From positions 1 to 64,000 of the forward strand of contig DASVUX010000041.1 in assembly GCA_036386835.1 (NCBI GenBank): 64,000 nt of DNA. Direction: 5' to 3'. Below are positions 18,333-26,519 of this stretch, piece after piece. Origin of the DNA: 2-12-FULL-35-15 sp036386835. Its GTDB lineage: Bacteria > Bacteroidota > Bacteroidia > 2-12-FULL-35-15. The notes beneath the pieces were generated by a model, which was not told where the DNA came from, did not search any database, and worked only from the letters and a program-made list of their open reading frames with translations. Both the position numbers and the translations under genes were made by a program. Within the stretch, counting starts at the first letter, position 1. Every line of letters begins with the position of its first letter.

Positions 18333-19271
18333 CTATTTCAGGTATGCATTGATATTTCTTTCCACTCTTTCAAGCACATTACCTGCATCTGCTTTGATAA
18401 ACTTTTCGCCTACGATATTTTCATAAAGCTCAATGTATCTTTCAGAGATCGAACTGATCACTTCAGGTGTCATCTCAGGGATCTTTTGTCCGTCCTTGCC
18501 CTGAAAGCCATTAGCCATAAGCCATTCACGAACGAATTCTTTTGAAAGCTGCTTTTGGGCTTCGCCATTTTTCTGCCGCTCTTCATATCCCTCCTTATAA
18601 AAATAACGCGATGAATCAGGTGTATGGATCTCATCGATCAGGTAGATCTTCCCGTCTTTTTTACCAAATTCATATTTAGTATCCACCAGGATCAACCCCA
18701 TTTTGGCTGCGATTTCTGTACCGCGCTGAAAAATTGCGCGGGTATATTTCTCAAGCTGTTCGTAATCTTCTTTGGAAACAATTCCCTGTTTCAGGATCTC
18801 GTCCCTGGAAATATCCTCATCGTGTCCTACAGAAGCTTTTGTTGTAGGAGTAAGCAGGGGCTCTGGAAATTTATCATTCTCCTTCATACCTTCCGGCATC
18901 GGCACACCGCATACCATCCGCTTGCCGGATTTATATTCTCTCCATGCATGGCCGCTCAGATAACCGCGGATCACCATTTCAACTTTAAACGGCTCACAAA
19001 GGTGCCCTACAGTCACCATCGGATCCGGTACAGAAACCACCCAGTTTGGAACAATATCTTCGGTTGCCTTCAAAAATTTAGCTGCGATCTGGTTTAGCAC
19101 CTGTCCTTTATAAGGAATCCCTTCGGGTAGAACAACATCAAAAGCAGAGATCCTGTCGCTGACAATCATTACCAATTGGTTGTCATCGATATTATATACA
19201 TCGCGGACCTTTCCTTTGTAAAAACTCTTTTGTTTCGGGAAATTGAAATTTGTTTCTGTGATTGCGTTCAT
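18333..19271 (-). CDS. purC: Phosphoribosylaminoimidazole-succinocarboxamide (SAICAR) synthase
   Basis: The protein is 312 residues, the longer form of SAICAR synthase found in many Bacteroidota and in fungi. The enzyme joins CAIR and aspartate with ATP in purine synthesis. Visible family motifs are KGKVRDVYN near the N-terminus, SDRISAFDVVLPEGIP, VVSVPDPM, RGYLSGHAW and LVDTKYEFG, and LIDEIHTPDSSRY holds the acidic metal-binding stretch. No other purine gene is in the window. It ends against a bidirectional terminator and starts 92 bases after the stop of phoH on the same strand. Confidence 0.96.
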   Translation of the reverse strand: MNAITETNFNFPKQKSFYKGKVRDVYNIDDNQLVMIVSDRISAFDVVLPEGIPYKGQVLNQIAAKFLKATEDIVPNWVVSVPDPMVTVGHLCEPFKVEMVIRGYLSGHAWREYKSGKRMVCGVPMPEGMKENDKFPEPLLTPTTKASVGHDEDISRDEILKQGIVSKEDYEQLEKYTRAIFQRGTEIAAKMGLILVDTKYEFGKKDGKIYLIDEIHTPDSSRYFYKEGYEERQKNGEAQKQLSKEFVREWLMANGFQGKDGQKIPEMTPEVISSISERYIELYENIVGEKFIKADAGNVLERVERNINAYLK

Positions 19272-19363
19272 ATTCTATTTTTTGTTTATTGATTTGGAGA
19301 TTTATTGATCTGATAATTACACCACTTTTAATTCTGACTTCTTATTTATCCTGCGTTGACTTC

Positions 19364-20323
19364 TTAACTTTCCTTCGACTTAACATTGTCATACAGCTCC
19401 ACGATCTTTTTTACAAGCTTATGCCTGATGACATCACTTCCGTCCAGCTTAATGAATTCGATTCCATCCACCTTATCAAGCAGCCGCATAGCCTGCGGCA
19501 GACCTGAAGGCTGATTCTTGGGAAGATCGATCTGTGTTATGTCACCGGTGATAATAAATTTTGCTGAAGCACCCATCCTTGTAAGGAACATTTTCAGCTG
19601 GCCTTCCGTTGCATTCTGGGCTTCGTCAAGAATAACAAAAGCGTTATCAAGGGTACGTCCGCGCATAAAGGCAAGCGGTGCGATCTGGATGATCTTGTTC
19701 TCAAGATAGTACACCAGCTTTTCGGCAGGTATCATATCATACAGGGCATCGTATAAAGGCTGAAGGTAGGGATCCAGCTTTTCCTTTAGGTCACCGGGAA
19801 GAAATCCGAGGTTCTCCCCCGCTTCCACAGCGGGACGCGTAAGAATGATCTTTTTTACTTCCCTGTTCTTTAATGCCCTTACCGCGAGTGCAACTGCCGT
19901 ATATGTTTTTCCTGTTCCCGCAGGGCCGACTGCAAAGACCATATCGTTTTTTGCAATGCTCTCCACCATCCTCCGCTGGTTCTCGGTCCTTGCTTTTACA
20001 ATCAGGCCGCCATTTCCGAATACAAGTACGTCATCGCCTGCAGCCGACTCATTTTTCCCGTTAAGATCTTTTGTTCCGCCAAGGATCTGCTCTACCGCAT
20101 TTTCAGTCAGGTTCCCGTAACGGTGAAAATAATCGATCAGCACATTGATCACCAGCTGCACCTGGTTCATTTCCTCCTCTTCCCCCGAGATCTTGATTGT
20201 TTCACCGCGCCCGACTATTTTTACTTTCGGGAAACGCTTCCTGATCATTCCCAGCTTACTGTCATTCACTCCATACAGATCAACTGGCGCAATATCTTCT
20301 AATATGATTTTTCTTTCGCTCAA
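19364..20323 (-). CDS. PhoH family ATPase (YbeZ-like)
   Basis: The protein is 319 residues. It has an N-terminal KH-like region (about 1-75), then the PhoH nucleoside triphosphate hydrolase domain with Walker A GPAGTGKT at residues 133-140, TRPAVEAGENLGFLPGD, and Walker B VILDEAQN. YbeZ-type PhoH proteins work with the endoribonuclease YbeY in rRNA maturation, but ybeY is not in this window. The start codon appears to be TTG (complement of 20321-20323), preceded by an AAGGGGA stretch; no ATG lies near it in frame. Length and N-terminus match the family, which supports this unusual start. Confidence 0.92.
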   Translation of the reverse strand: MSERKIILEDIAPVDLYGVNDSKLGMIRKRFPKVKIVGRGETIKISGEEEEMNQVQLVINVLIDYFHRYGNLTENAVEQILGGTKDLNGKNESAAGDDVLVFGNGGLIVKARTENQRRMVESIAKNDMVFAVGPAGTGKTYTAVALAVRALKNREVKKIILTRPAVEAGENLGFLPGDLKEKLDPYLQPLYDALYDMIPAEKLVYYLENKIIQIAPLAFMRGRTLDNAFVILDEAQNATEGQLKMFLTRMGASAKFIITGDITQIDLPKNQPSGLPQAMRLLDKVDGIEFIKLDGSDVIRHKLVKKIVELYDNVKSKES

Positions 20324-20382
20324 TTTATTTCCCCTTATTATTATTAAACTCTCTTTTTATTTCCTGAAGCACGAAAATAACA

Positions 20383-20390
20383 TATTTTTG
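20383..20390 (+). promoter_or_regulatory. Bacteroidota -7 promoter box for the SAM hydrolase gene
   Basis: TATTTTTG is a perfect TAnnTTTG match 47 bases before the ATG at 20438. It lies in the divergent gap with phoH. Confidence 0.5.
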
Positions 20391-20437
20391 TATATTCATT
20401 AAGGATTACAGCGGTAGAAAAACAGAAATTACTAACA

Positions 20438-21208
20438 ATGGCGATCATTACACTCACTACAGATTTCGGGTTAAAAGATCACTATGTAAGTGCCATCAAA
20501 GGAGCGATTCTCGGAAGACTGCCCGGAGCAACAATTATCGACATTTCTCACCAGATCGAAAAGTACAACCTGCTGGAAGCCTCATTCATCCTCAAAGAAA
20601 GCTACCCCAATTTCCCGGCAGGTACTATCCATCTGATTGGTATTAATACTGAACTTGCCGGCTCGGGAGGATACGTTCTTGTGAAACAATACGATCACTA
20701 TTTTATTGGTGCCGACAACGGGATCTTCTCTCTTCTTTTTGAAGAAACTCCGCAGAACATCAGGGAGATCAGCCCGGAAAAAGGCGAAAAACTAAGCTTT
20801 CCTGTCAGGGATATTTTCACCAAGATAGCATACGACCTGGCATCCGGAAAGGATTTCGACCAGATCGGGAAACCCAAGGAAGCACTTCTGCAGCGGATCC
20901 CGTTCAGGGCCACGTCAATGGGTGATAATATCAGGGGATCGTTTGTCTATATCGATTCCTATGATAATGTCACCTCTAATATCGAGAGGCGTTTATTCGA
21001 CCAGGTGGGCAAAGGCCGCCCTTTCATTATTGAACTGGCAAGGCATACCATCGAACGCATCAGTACAGAGTACAGCGAAGTTCCCGAGGGCGAAGTGCTC
21101 GCAATCTTCAACTCATCTGATCACCTGGAGATTGCGATGCGCAACGGGAAAGCCGGGAGCCTGCTTAATTTAAAGATCAACGATTCCATAACTATAAGAT
21201 TTCAATGA
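20438..21208 (+). CDS. S-adenosylmethionine hydrolase (DUF62/SAM hydroxide adenosyltransferase)
   Basis: The protein is 256 residues. It starts MAIITLTTDFGLKDHYV, the invariant DFG motif of the SAM-dependent chlorinase/fluorinase superfamily, followed by PGATIIDISHQI and YFIGADNGIFSLL. Members with this housekeeping sequence are generally SAM hydrolases that use water to give adenosine and methionine. The C-terminal domain starts near residue 165 with SFVYIDSYDNVTSNI. It is cytoplasmic. Its TGA stop overlaps the ATG of the next gene in ATGA, so translation of the two is probably coupled. Confidence 0.92.
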   Translation: MAIITLTTDFGLKDHYVSAIKGAILGRLPGATIIDISHQIEKYNLLEASFILKESYPNFPAGTIHLIGINTELAGSGGYVLVKQYDHYFIGADNGIFSLLFEETPQNIREISPEKGEKLSFPVRDIFTKIAYDLASGKDFDQIGKPKEALLQRIPFRATSMGDNIRGSFVYIDSYDNVTSNIERRLFDQVGKGRPFIIELARHTIERISTEYSEVPEGEVLAIFNSSDHLEIAMRNGKAGSLLNLKINDSITIRFQ

Positions 21209-21501
21209 TAATCCGCATCGTTAAAATGACCTTCATTCCTGAAAAAACGGATGATTTCCTCCGGATCTTCAATTCCTCAAAAACACTGATCCGCAATTTT
21301 GAAGGATGCTCGCACCTGGAACTGCTTAACGATGTGAACGACCCTTCCGTGTTCTTCACATATAGCTATTGGGATAACGACCAGTGCCTCGACAATTACC
21401 GTAACTCTGAATTATTTGCGGGGGTATGGTCTCAAACAAAAGCGCTGTTTTCCGCTAAGCCCTCCGCATGGAGCCTGAACAGGCATACAGAAGTTAAATA
21501 A
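21205..21501 (+). CDS. ABM-domain (antibiotic biosynthesis monooxygenase-like) protein
   Basis: The protein is 98 residues, a single dimeric alpha-beta-barrel-type domain. It begins MIIRIVKMTFIPEKTDDFL, then has NFEGCSHLEL and PSVFFTYSYWDN, which is the ABM family pattern. Family members include heme- and quinone-degrading enzymes and proteins of unknown role; no catalytic residue pins down this one. It overlaps the SAM hydrolase gene by four bases (ATGA). The following membrane protein gene starts 9 bases later, so three genes may be one operon. Confidence 0.85.
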   Translation: MIIRIVKMTFIPEKTDDFLRIFNSSKTLIRNFEGCSHLELLNDVNDPSVFFTYSYWDNDQCLDNYRNSELFAGVWSQTKALFSAKPSAWSLNRHTEVK

Positions 21502-21510
21502 TAAACAGAC

Positions 21511-23295
21511 GTGCTGAATCAAAAGAATACAATCCTGCTTACACTGCTCGCAATATTGCTTGTATGTTTCTTTCTTACCGCACAGTTCTCCTGGCGGGGA
21601 CCCGACAGAAAAGGCTATACACATGTGATCGACAGTGACGGAAAAGGATATTACATGTATCTTCCTTCTGTATTTATTAAAGGCGATCTTGCTTCCTTAA
21701 CACCCGATAACAGATATGTGTTTCAAACAGGGTCAGGCGGGGTCAATAAATATTTTGCCGGGACCGCAGTCGCCATGCTACCTTTTTTTACCGGCGGGTA
21801 TCTTACGGCCCTTATTACCCATAAACCGCTTTCAGGCTATTCCCCGCCATTTCAACGGGCTATAAGCATTGCCGGATTGTTTTATCTTGTCCTCGGTTCA
21901 TTCTTTCTCTGCAGGCTGCTGCTGCTTTATAATATAAGGACAGAGATTGCATGCATTACAATCCTTGCAATTGTTTTCGGAACCAACCTCCTGGTGTATG
22001 CGGTGTACCATCCGTCCTTCTCACATGTTTATTCGTTTTGCTTCGTGGCTTTATTTCTCTGGGCTGGAAAAAAATTCTTTTTGGAACAGAAGTTCAAAGA
22101 TGTCCTCTGGCTTAGCTTTGCTTTAGGAATGATCGTGCTTATCCGTCCCACGAACGGCATTATTATTCTTACCATCCCTTTCCTGTCAGGCTCTTTTGAA
22201 TCATTAAAAAAATCTGCGGCCGTATTATTTAAGCCTGCTGTTGTTCTTCCCCTGGCCTTGTTTTTAGGAATACTAAGTATACAGGCTGTTTTATGGCACA
22301 TACAGACAGGCCATTATTTCCTTCACAGCTACAAAAATGAAGGATTTTATTTCAACCGGCCACAGATCCTGGATACGCTTTTCAGCTTCCGGAAAGGGTT
22401 CTTTTTATATACACCGCTTGCTTTATTATCGCTTGGAGGACTTGTTGTTATTGCAAAACAGAGTAAATTCCAGGCATGGAGCCTTGTGATTTTCTTTTCA
22501 CTCCTGATCTATATTACCGCGTCCTGGTGGAACTGGTATTATGGTCCGTCATTCGGGCAAAGGCCTTTTATAGAGTTTTACCCTCTTAATGCGCTTCTTC
22601 TTGCAATACTTATTTCATCTGCAGTTAAGCTGAAACACCAGCGTGTTATTTACGGCATAGCCGGCCTGCTGATGGTATTGAACCTTGTTCAGAGCTTTCA
22701 GTATGTGAAGAATATCATCTCACCATTTGACATGAATTACGAAAAATATAAATATACTTTCCTGAGGACCGCACCAAAATATTATTCGGCTTTAGGCGGC
22801 TGTAATGACATCATTCCGTATCCGGGCATAAAAACAACCCTGCGGGAACTTAAGAATGATTATGAAAAGAATTATCCGTCATGGACAGAAAGCCATACTA
22901 TTGCTCTTGGCGGAGAAAGGAAAATGGCAGGCAACTTCACCGGCAGGGAATTCAATTCAGCCTGCGATATCATAGCAGACAGCATGATGGCATCTTACCG
23001 GGTCCTTTATGCGGAAATCAAAGTAAAAAAAATGGAATTAAGCCCTTCAGGCAAGAACGGCCCACTGATTGGAATCGTTTTATCCGACCGGAAAAAGAAA
23101 CCGTACCACTACCAGGCATTTGTTGTGAATGAGATCCCGAATAAAGCCGTTAACCGATGGCTGGACCATAAATTATATGTTGAAGTACCTAATGTAAAAA
23201 GAGAGGGCGATATTATCCGGATCTATATCTGGAATAAACACAAGCAGGCTTTTTACATTGATGACCTGGAAATCAGATTATCGGGAATAAGGTAA
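21511..23295 (+). CDS. Polytopic membrane protein, GT39/ArnT-like glycosyltransferase candidate
   Basis: The protein is 594 residues from a GTG start at 21511; no ATG lies close by. A first hydrophobic helix (LLTLLAILLVCFFLTAQF) is followed by a loop with YTHVIDSDGKGYYMYLPSVF, then about ten membrane segments to residue 395, and a soluble C-terminal domain of about 190 residues. The acidic residues in the first large loop (IDSDGKGYY) fit the GT-C glycosyltransferase plan used by lipid-linked sugar transferases. No family was recognised with certainty. It abuts the convergent peroxiredoxin gene: the stop codons are directly adjacent. Confidence 0.65.
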   Translation: MLNQKNTILLTLLAILLVCFFLTAQFSWRGPDRKGYTHVIDSDGKGYYMYLPSVFIKGDLASLTPDNRYVFQTGSGGVNKYFAGTAVAMLPFFTGGYLTALITHKPLSGYSPPFQRAISIAGLFYLVLGSFFLCRLLLLYNIRTEIACITILAIVFGTNLLVYAVYHPSFSHVYSFCFVALFLWAGKKFFLEQKFKDVLWLSFALGMIVLIRPTNGIIILTIPFLSGSFESLKKSAAVLFKPAVVLPLALFLGILSIQAVLWHIQTGHYFLHSYKNEGFYFNRPQILDTLFSFRKGFFLYTPLALLSLGGLVVIAKQSKFQAWSLVIFFSLLIYITASWWNWYYGPSFGQRPFIEFYPLNALLLAILISSAVKLKHQRVIYGIAGLLMVLNLVQSFQYVKNIISPFDMNYEKYKYTFLRTAPKYYSALGGCNDIIPYPGIKTTLRELKNDYEKNYPSWTESHTIALGGERKMAGNFTGREFNSACDIIADSMMASYRVLYAEIKVKKMELSPSGKNGPLIGIVLSDRKKKPYHYQAFVVNEIPNKAVNRWLDHKLYVEVPNVKREGDIIRIYIWNKHKQAFYIDDLEIRLSGIR

Positions 23296-23763
23296 TTAAT
23301 CAAGTGCGGACAGCACTTCTCTGATGGCCGTAAAATCGGGCAGTTCACCCGCATTTTCGAGCACTTCCGCATAGCGGACAATTCCCTCTTTATCTATTAG
23401 GAAAGCTGCACGCTTCGAAACGCCCTTCATCCCTAAAAGCTCATCATACAAAACATCGTAAAGTGCAGAAACTTCCTTATTAAAATCCGACAGCAACCTG
23501 AAATTCAGCTGCTGGTCCTCTTTGTATTTTGCAAGCGTAAAGAATGAATCTATCGAGATGCCGAATACTTCGGCATTTGAATTATTATAAAAAGCTATGT
23601 CGTCACGTGTGGAACAGAGTTCCTTTGTACAGGTCCCGGAGAAAGCGAAAGGAAAAAACAAGAGTAGGACATTTTTCTCCTTCAGGTCCGCGAGTGACAC
23701 TTTCTTGCGTTCATTATCGGTGAGGGTAAATCCGGGGGCATCCTGGCCGGGTCTTATTTTCAT
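23296..23763 (-). CDS. Peroxiredoxin (AhpE/Bcp-like)
   Basis: The protein is 155 residues, a one-domain thioredoxin-fold peroxiredoxin. It starts with GQDAPGFTLTDNERKKVSLADL and has the peroxidatic site FPFAFSGTCTKELC with Cys45; Cys50 five residues later may be the resolving cysteine, as in Bcp-type enzymes. It removes hydrogen peroxide and organic peroxides in the cytoplasm using thioredoxin-like reductants. It is divergent from a second peroxiredoxin gene, 131 bases away. Confidence 0.9.
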   Translation of the reverse strand: MKIRPGQDAPGFTLTDNERKKVSLADLKEKNVLLLFFPFAFSGTCTKELCSTRDDIAFYNNSNAEVFGISIDSFFTLAKYKEDQQLNFRLLSDFNKEVSALYDVLYDELLGMKGVSKRAAFLIDKEGIVRYAEVLENAGELPDFTAIREVLSALD

Positions 23764-23842
23764 GGTATGTGATTTTGGATTTTAAACATTAAAGATATTG
23801 ATTTGTTTAGTAGGATATAGGTTTTTAATACACCGATTTTCG

Positions 23843-23850
23843 TAACTTTG
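23843..23850 (+). promoter_or_regulatory. Bacteroidota -7 promoter box for the typical 2-Cys peroxiredoxin
   Basis: TAACTTTG is a perfect TAnnTTTG match 44 bases before the ATG. A -33 element is not clear; only a T-rich stretch lies at the right distance. Confidence 0.6.
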
Positions 23851-23894
23851 CTGCGTTAATTTTTTTGTTAAACCATTTATAAAAAACATAAAAT

Positions 23895-24524
23895 ATGTCA
23901 TTAGTAGGAAAAAAAGCGCCAGCATTTAAAGCTCAGGCAGTAGTTAACGGAGGTGATATCGTTGCAGATTTCTCTCTTGATCAGTATATCGGTAAAAAGC
24001 ATGTGATCTTCTTCTTTTACCCGAAAGATTTCACGTTTGTCTGCCCGACCGAACTTCATGCTTTCCAGGAAAAGATCGCGGAATTTGAGAAACGCAATGT
24101 ACAGGTTGTTGCATGTTCAACGGATACGGAGCAATCGCACTGGGGCTGGCTGCAAATGCCGAAAGCAAGCGGTGGGATCCAGGGTGTAAAATATCCGATC
24201 GTTGCAGATACGACTAAAACTATCTCCATGAATTATGATGTTCTTTTCGGGGAATACGAAATTGATGACGATAACAGGCTTGTTGCAAACGGGCCAATGA
24301 TCGCTTTCCGGGGCTTATACCTGATCGATAAAAAAGGAGTGGTCCGCCACATGCTGATCAACGATCTTCCTCTTGGAAGGAATGTTGACGAAGCCCTTCG
24401 TATGGTTGACGCATTACAATTCAATGAAGAGAACGGAGAGGTTTGCCCTGCAAACTGGGTAAAGGGTGAAACAGCAATGAAAGCTACTCATGACGGGGTT
24501 GCAAGCTACCTTGCGGCAAACTAA
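23895..24524 (+). CDS. Typical 2-Cys peroxiredoxin (AhpC/Prx1 type)
   Basis: The protein is 209 residues. The peroxidatic motif FYPKDFTFVCPTELHAF gives Cys50, and the resolving cysteine is in NGEVCPANW (Cys184). This is the complete typical 2-Cys arrangement; the enzyme reduces peroxides as a dimer or decamer in the cytoplasm. It has its own perfect -7 box and a strong terminator, so it forms a single-gene transcript. Its divergent neighbour is another peroxiredoxin, which suggests a small oxidative stress locus; no OxyR-like regulator lies nearby. Confidence 0.95.
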   Translation: MSLVGKKAPAFKAQAVVNGGDIVADFSLDQYIGKKHVIFFFYPKDFTFVCPTELHAFQEKIAEFEKRNVQVVACSTDTEQSHWGWLQMPKASGGIQGVKYPIVADTTKTISMNYDVLFGEYEIDDDNRLVANGPMIAFRGLYLIDKKGVVRHMLINDLPLGRNVDEALRMVDALQFNEENGEVCPANWVKGETAMKATHDGVASYLAAN

Positions 24525-24548
24525 TTGTTAATACTTTTTAATAACCTC

Positions 24549-24581
24549 AAAAAGCGCGCTTCAATGAAGGGCGCTTTTTAA
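24549..24581 (+). terminator. Intrinsic terminator after the 2-Cys peroxiredoxin
   Basis: AAAAAGCGC (24549-24557) pairs with GCGCTTTTT (24571-24579). The inner CTTC/GAAG extends the stem after one mismatch, and the T run completes the signal. Confidence 0.9.
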
Positions 24582-24583
24582 TT

Positions 24584-24591
24584 TATATTTG
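24584..24591 (+). promoter_or_regulatory. Bacteroidota -7 promoter box for the OmpH-like gene
   Basis: TATATTTG is a perfect TAnnTTTG match right after the peroxiredoxin terminator and 23 bases before the ATG at 24615. Confidence 0.55.
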
Positions 24592-24614
24592 TTTCATCAT
24601 TAAAACCTTCATTC

Positions 24615-25274
24615 ATGAATAAGAACGTAAGTATTGCATTGTTTTCGATTTTAATGCTTTCCGTAGGGATCCTGTTTTATTTTCATTTCAAGGCCGTAAG
24701 CCACCTCCACTCACCGGAACATTCCGGGAATGATTCATTAAAGGCTGGTGACCCTGTTGTTGCGGCTCCAAAAGATATAAAAGCATCCAAGATCGTTTAT
24801 GTGAACATTGATATCCTGAACGAACAATACGAATTTCTTAAAGATATAAGCTCCGCGGCCAAATCGGAACACACCACACTGCAGAACCAGTTCCAGGCCA
24901 AAGGAGAAAAGCTCCAGAAAGATTACGATGAATTCCAGCAGAATGCCCAGAACGGTTTGTTGTCAGAAAACCAGATCAACCAGAAACAGGAAGAATTTGC
25001 AAAGCGGAAGGATGATCTTGACCAACTTCAGCTCAGGGCCGATGACCTGATGGCAAAGATCCAGGATGAATCAATAAAAGCAATGGAGAATGTTAAGAAC
25101 TACATTACCGAATACAATAAAAAAAGCAATTATGATTATGTAGTTGCCTACAGTGATAACCCGGGGGCAACACAGCTTTTACTTGCCAATCCTGCCTATG
25201 ACATCACAAAGGAGATCCTGGACGGGCTGAATGAGCAGTACAAAGCAGAGAAAGAAGCTAAAAAGAAAAAATAA
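24615..25274 (+). CDS. OmpH/Skp family periplasmic chaperone
   Basis: The protein is 219 residues. An N-terminal hydrophobic segment (IALFSILMLSVGILFYFHF) is a signal peptide or anchor. It is followed by IVYVNIDILNEQYEFLKDI, the strand that starts the Skp trimerisation core, and by a long charged coiled coil (about residues 80-175, with EKLQKDYDEFQQNAQNG). It returns to a strand, YDYVVAYSDNPGATQLL. This is the Skp/OmpH plan: a jellyfish-shaped trimer that holds unfolded outer-membrane proteins. The tail is Lys-rich. Its neighbour 9 bases downstream is a MazG-like gene, probably co-transcribed. Confidence 0.9.
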   Translation: MNKNVSIALFSILMLSVGILFYFHFKAVSHLHSPEHSGNDSLKAGDPVVAAPKDIKASKIVYVNIDILNEQYEFLKDISSAAKSEHTTLQNQFQAKGEKLQKDYDEFQQNAQNGLLSENQINQKQEEFAKRKDDLDQLQLRADDLMAKIQDESIKAMENVKNYITEYNKKSNYDYVVAYSDNPGATQLLLANPAYDITKEILDGLNEQYKAEKEAKKKK

Positions 25275-25283
25275 TATATACAA

Positions 25284-25685
25284 ATGGACAACAACACCCT
25301 TATTCATAAGATCAGGCACGTAGAAAAATTTCACGATGTATTTAAGATCGGGAACCGTTACGAGCCGACTGCAATTGTTCCTGAAAATGAATACATGCTT
25401 CGTTATAACCTGATCAAAGAAGAGAACGAGGAATATCTTGAGGCTTGCAAAAACGGGGATCTTGTTGAGATTGCTGACGCTCTTGGCGACCAGTTATATA
25501 TCCTTTTCGGAACCATTCTGCGCCACGGATTACAACATAAGATAGAAGAAGTATTTGATGAGATCCAGAGAAGCAACATGAGCAAGCTGGATGAGAACGG
25601 ACAGCCGATCTTCCGTGAAGATGGAAAGATCCTCAAGAGCAATCTTTATTTCAAGCCTAACATTAAGGAAATACTGGAGAAGTAA
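25284..25685 (+). CDS. MazG-like nucleoside triphosphate pyrophosphohydrolase
   Basis: The protein is 133 residues of all-alpha NTP-PPase type. The metal-binding motif EExxE...ExxD is visible as LIKEENEEYLEA followed by LVEIADALGDQLYIL. The C-terminal part, IQRSNMSKLDENGQPIFREDGK, is the conserved tail of the HisE/MazG-like family that recognises the nucleotide. It should cleave (d)NTPs or similar substrates to the monophosphate and pyrophosphate. It follows the OmpH-like gene by 9 bases. The next 186 bases to the convergent LysE gene hold only a 9-base inverted repeat. Confidence 0.85.
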   Translation: MDNNTLIHKIRHVEKFHDVFKIGNRYEPTAIVPENEYMLRYNLIKEENEEYLEACKNGDLVEIADALGDQLYILFGTILRHGLQHKIEEVFDEIQRSNMSKLDENGQPIFREDGKILKSNLYFKPNIKEILEK

Positions 25686-25871
25686 ATAAGTTATATAACC
25701 TTTTGCTTCATTCTTCGCTTATAGTGGATCGGATCACAATTGATCTTAAGCGCTATAAGCGTTCCGTTTGAATATCATAAATACCGTCCGGATCTGCGTT
25801 TTGCTGAACCCCTCACCTTTGTGAACTGCCAATGTACTTCCCGGGATGGCCTGCCATCATGATAATTAATA

Positions 25872-26516
25872 TCACCCATGAAAAAAGTGATTGTATATCA
25901 GAACCAATCCGAAAATAATCAGGGCGGAGCCGGTAATATAATTAACGATGGTCATCAGCCTGTCTGTGAGGAACCGCTTGATCTTTCCTGCCAGGTAAAC
26001 CTTGGTAAGTTCAATGACCAGTGTAACCGTGAGGATGATGGAAAAGAAAATAATCATCTTTACAAAAGAATAATCCAGTGTTTTACTCAGGGCGGTAACA
26101 TTTCCCAGCCAGAGGAACCAGACTGTTGGATTAAAAAGATTAATCACAAAGCCTTTCAGGATCATTAGTGAAGGATGTGGAGCCTGGTAACCCACATCAA
26201 TTACAATGTCGGTTTTCGTAGTGTGCTTTCTGAAATAAAATGTACCGAATGCAATTAAGATCACGCCACCGATAATGGCGGAGAAAGTCTGGGCTTTTTC
26301 AGAATGCAGCAGGTTCACCGCACCGAGGCGAACCACCAGGCAGATCGCCAGGCAAAGGAAAAGATCACTAAGGACTATCCCTATAGCGATCAGCGAACCC
26401 GGCTTGTATCCGTATTTAATACCTGTATTGATAAGGGAGAAAAAACCCGGCCCGAACGAAAAAGTCAGCAGCAGCACAATGATCAATCCCTGATAAATAA
26501 GGCTCCAGATAAACAT
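25872..26516 (-). CDS. LysE family amino acid exporter
   Basis: The protein is 214 residues with six hydrophobic segments, typical of the LysE/RhtB family. The N-terminal FSFGPGFFSLINTGIKYGYKPG is the family signature block (GPGxxxxxxxxxxxG), and NPTVWFLWLGN in the middle is also conserved. It is an inner-membrane exporter of amino acids or related small molecules by proton exchange. It starts three bases after the stop of the GH3 gene on the same strand, so the two are almost certainly co-transcribed. The exported compound is unknown. Confidence 0.9.
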   Translation of the reverse strand: MFIWSLIYQGLIIVLLLTFSFGPGFFSLINTGIKYGYKPGSLIAIGIVLSDLFLCLAICLVVRLGAVNLLHSEKAQTFSAIIGGVILIAFGTFYFRKHTTKTDIVIDVGYQAPHPSLMILKGFVINLFNPTVWFLWLGNVTALSKTLDYSFVKMIIFFSIILTVTLVIELTKVYLAGKIKRFLTDRLMTIVNYITGSALIIFGLVLIYNHFFHG

Positions 26517-26519
26517 AAA

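Noticed and set aside
25716..25761. Inverted repeat CGCTTATAG / CTATAAGCG in the gap before LysE
   Set aside because: Arms are 28 bases apart with no T run and no link to a promoter; kept only as a note.
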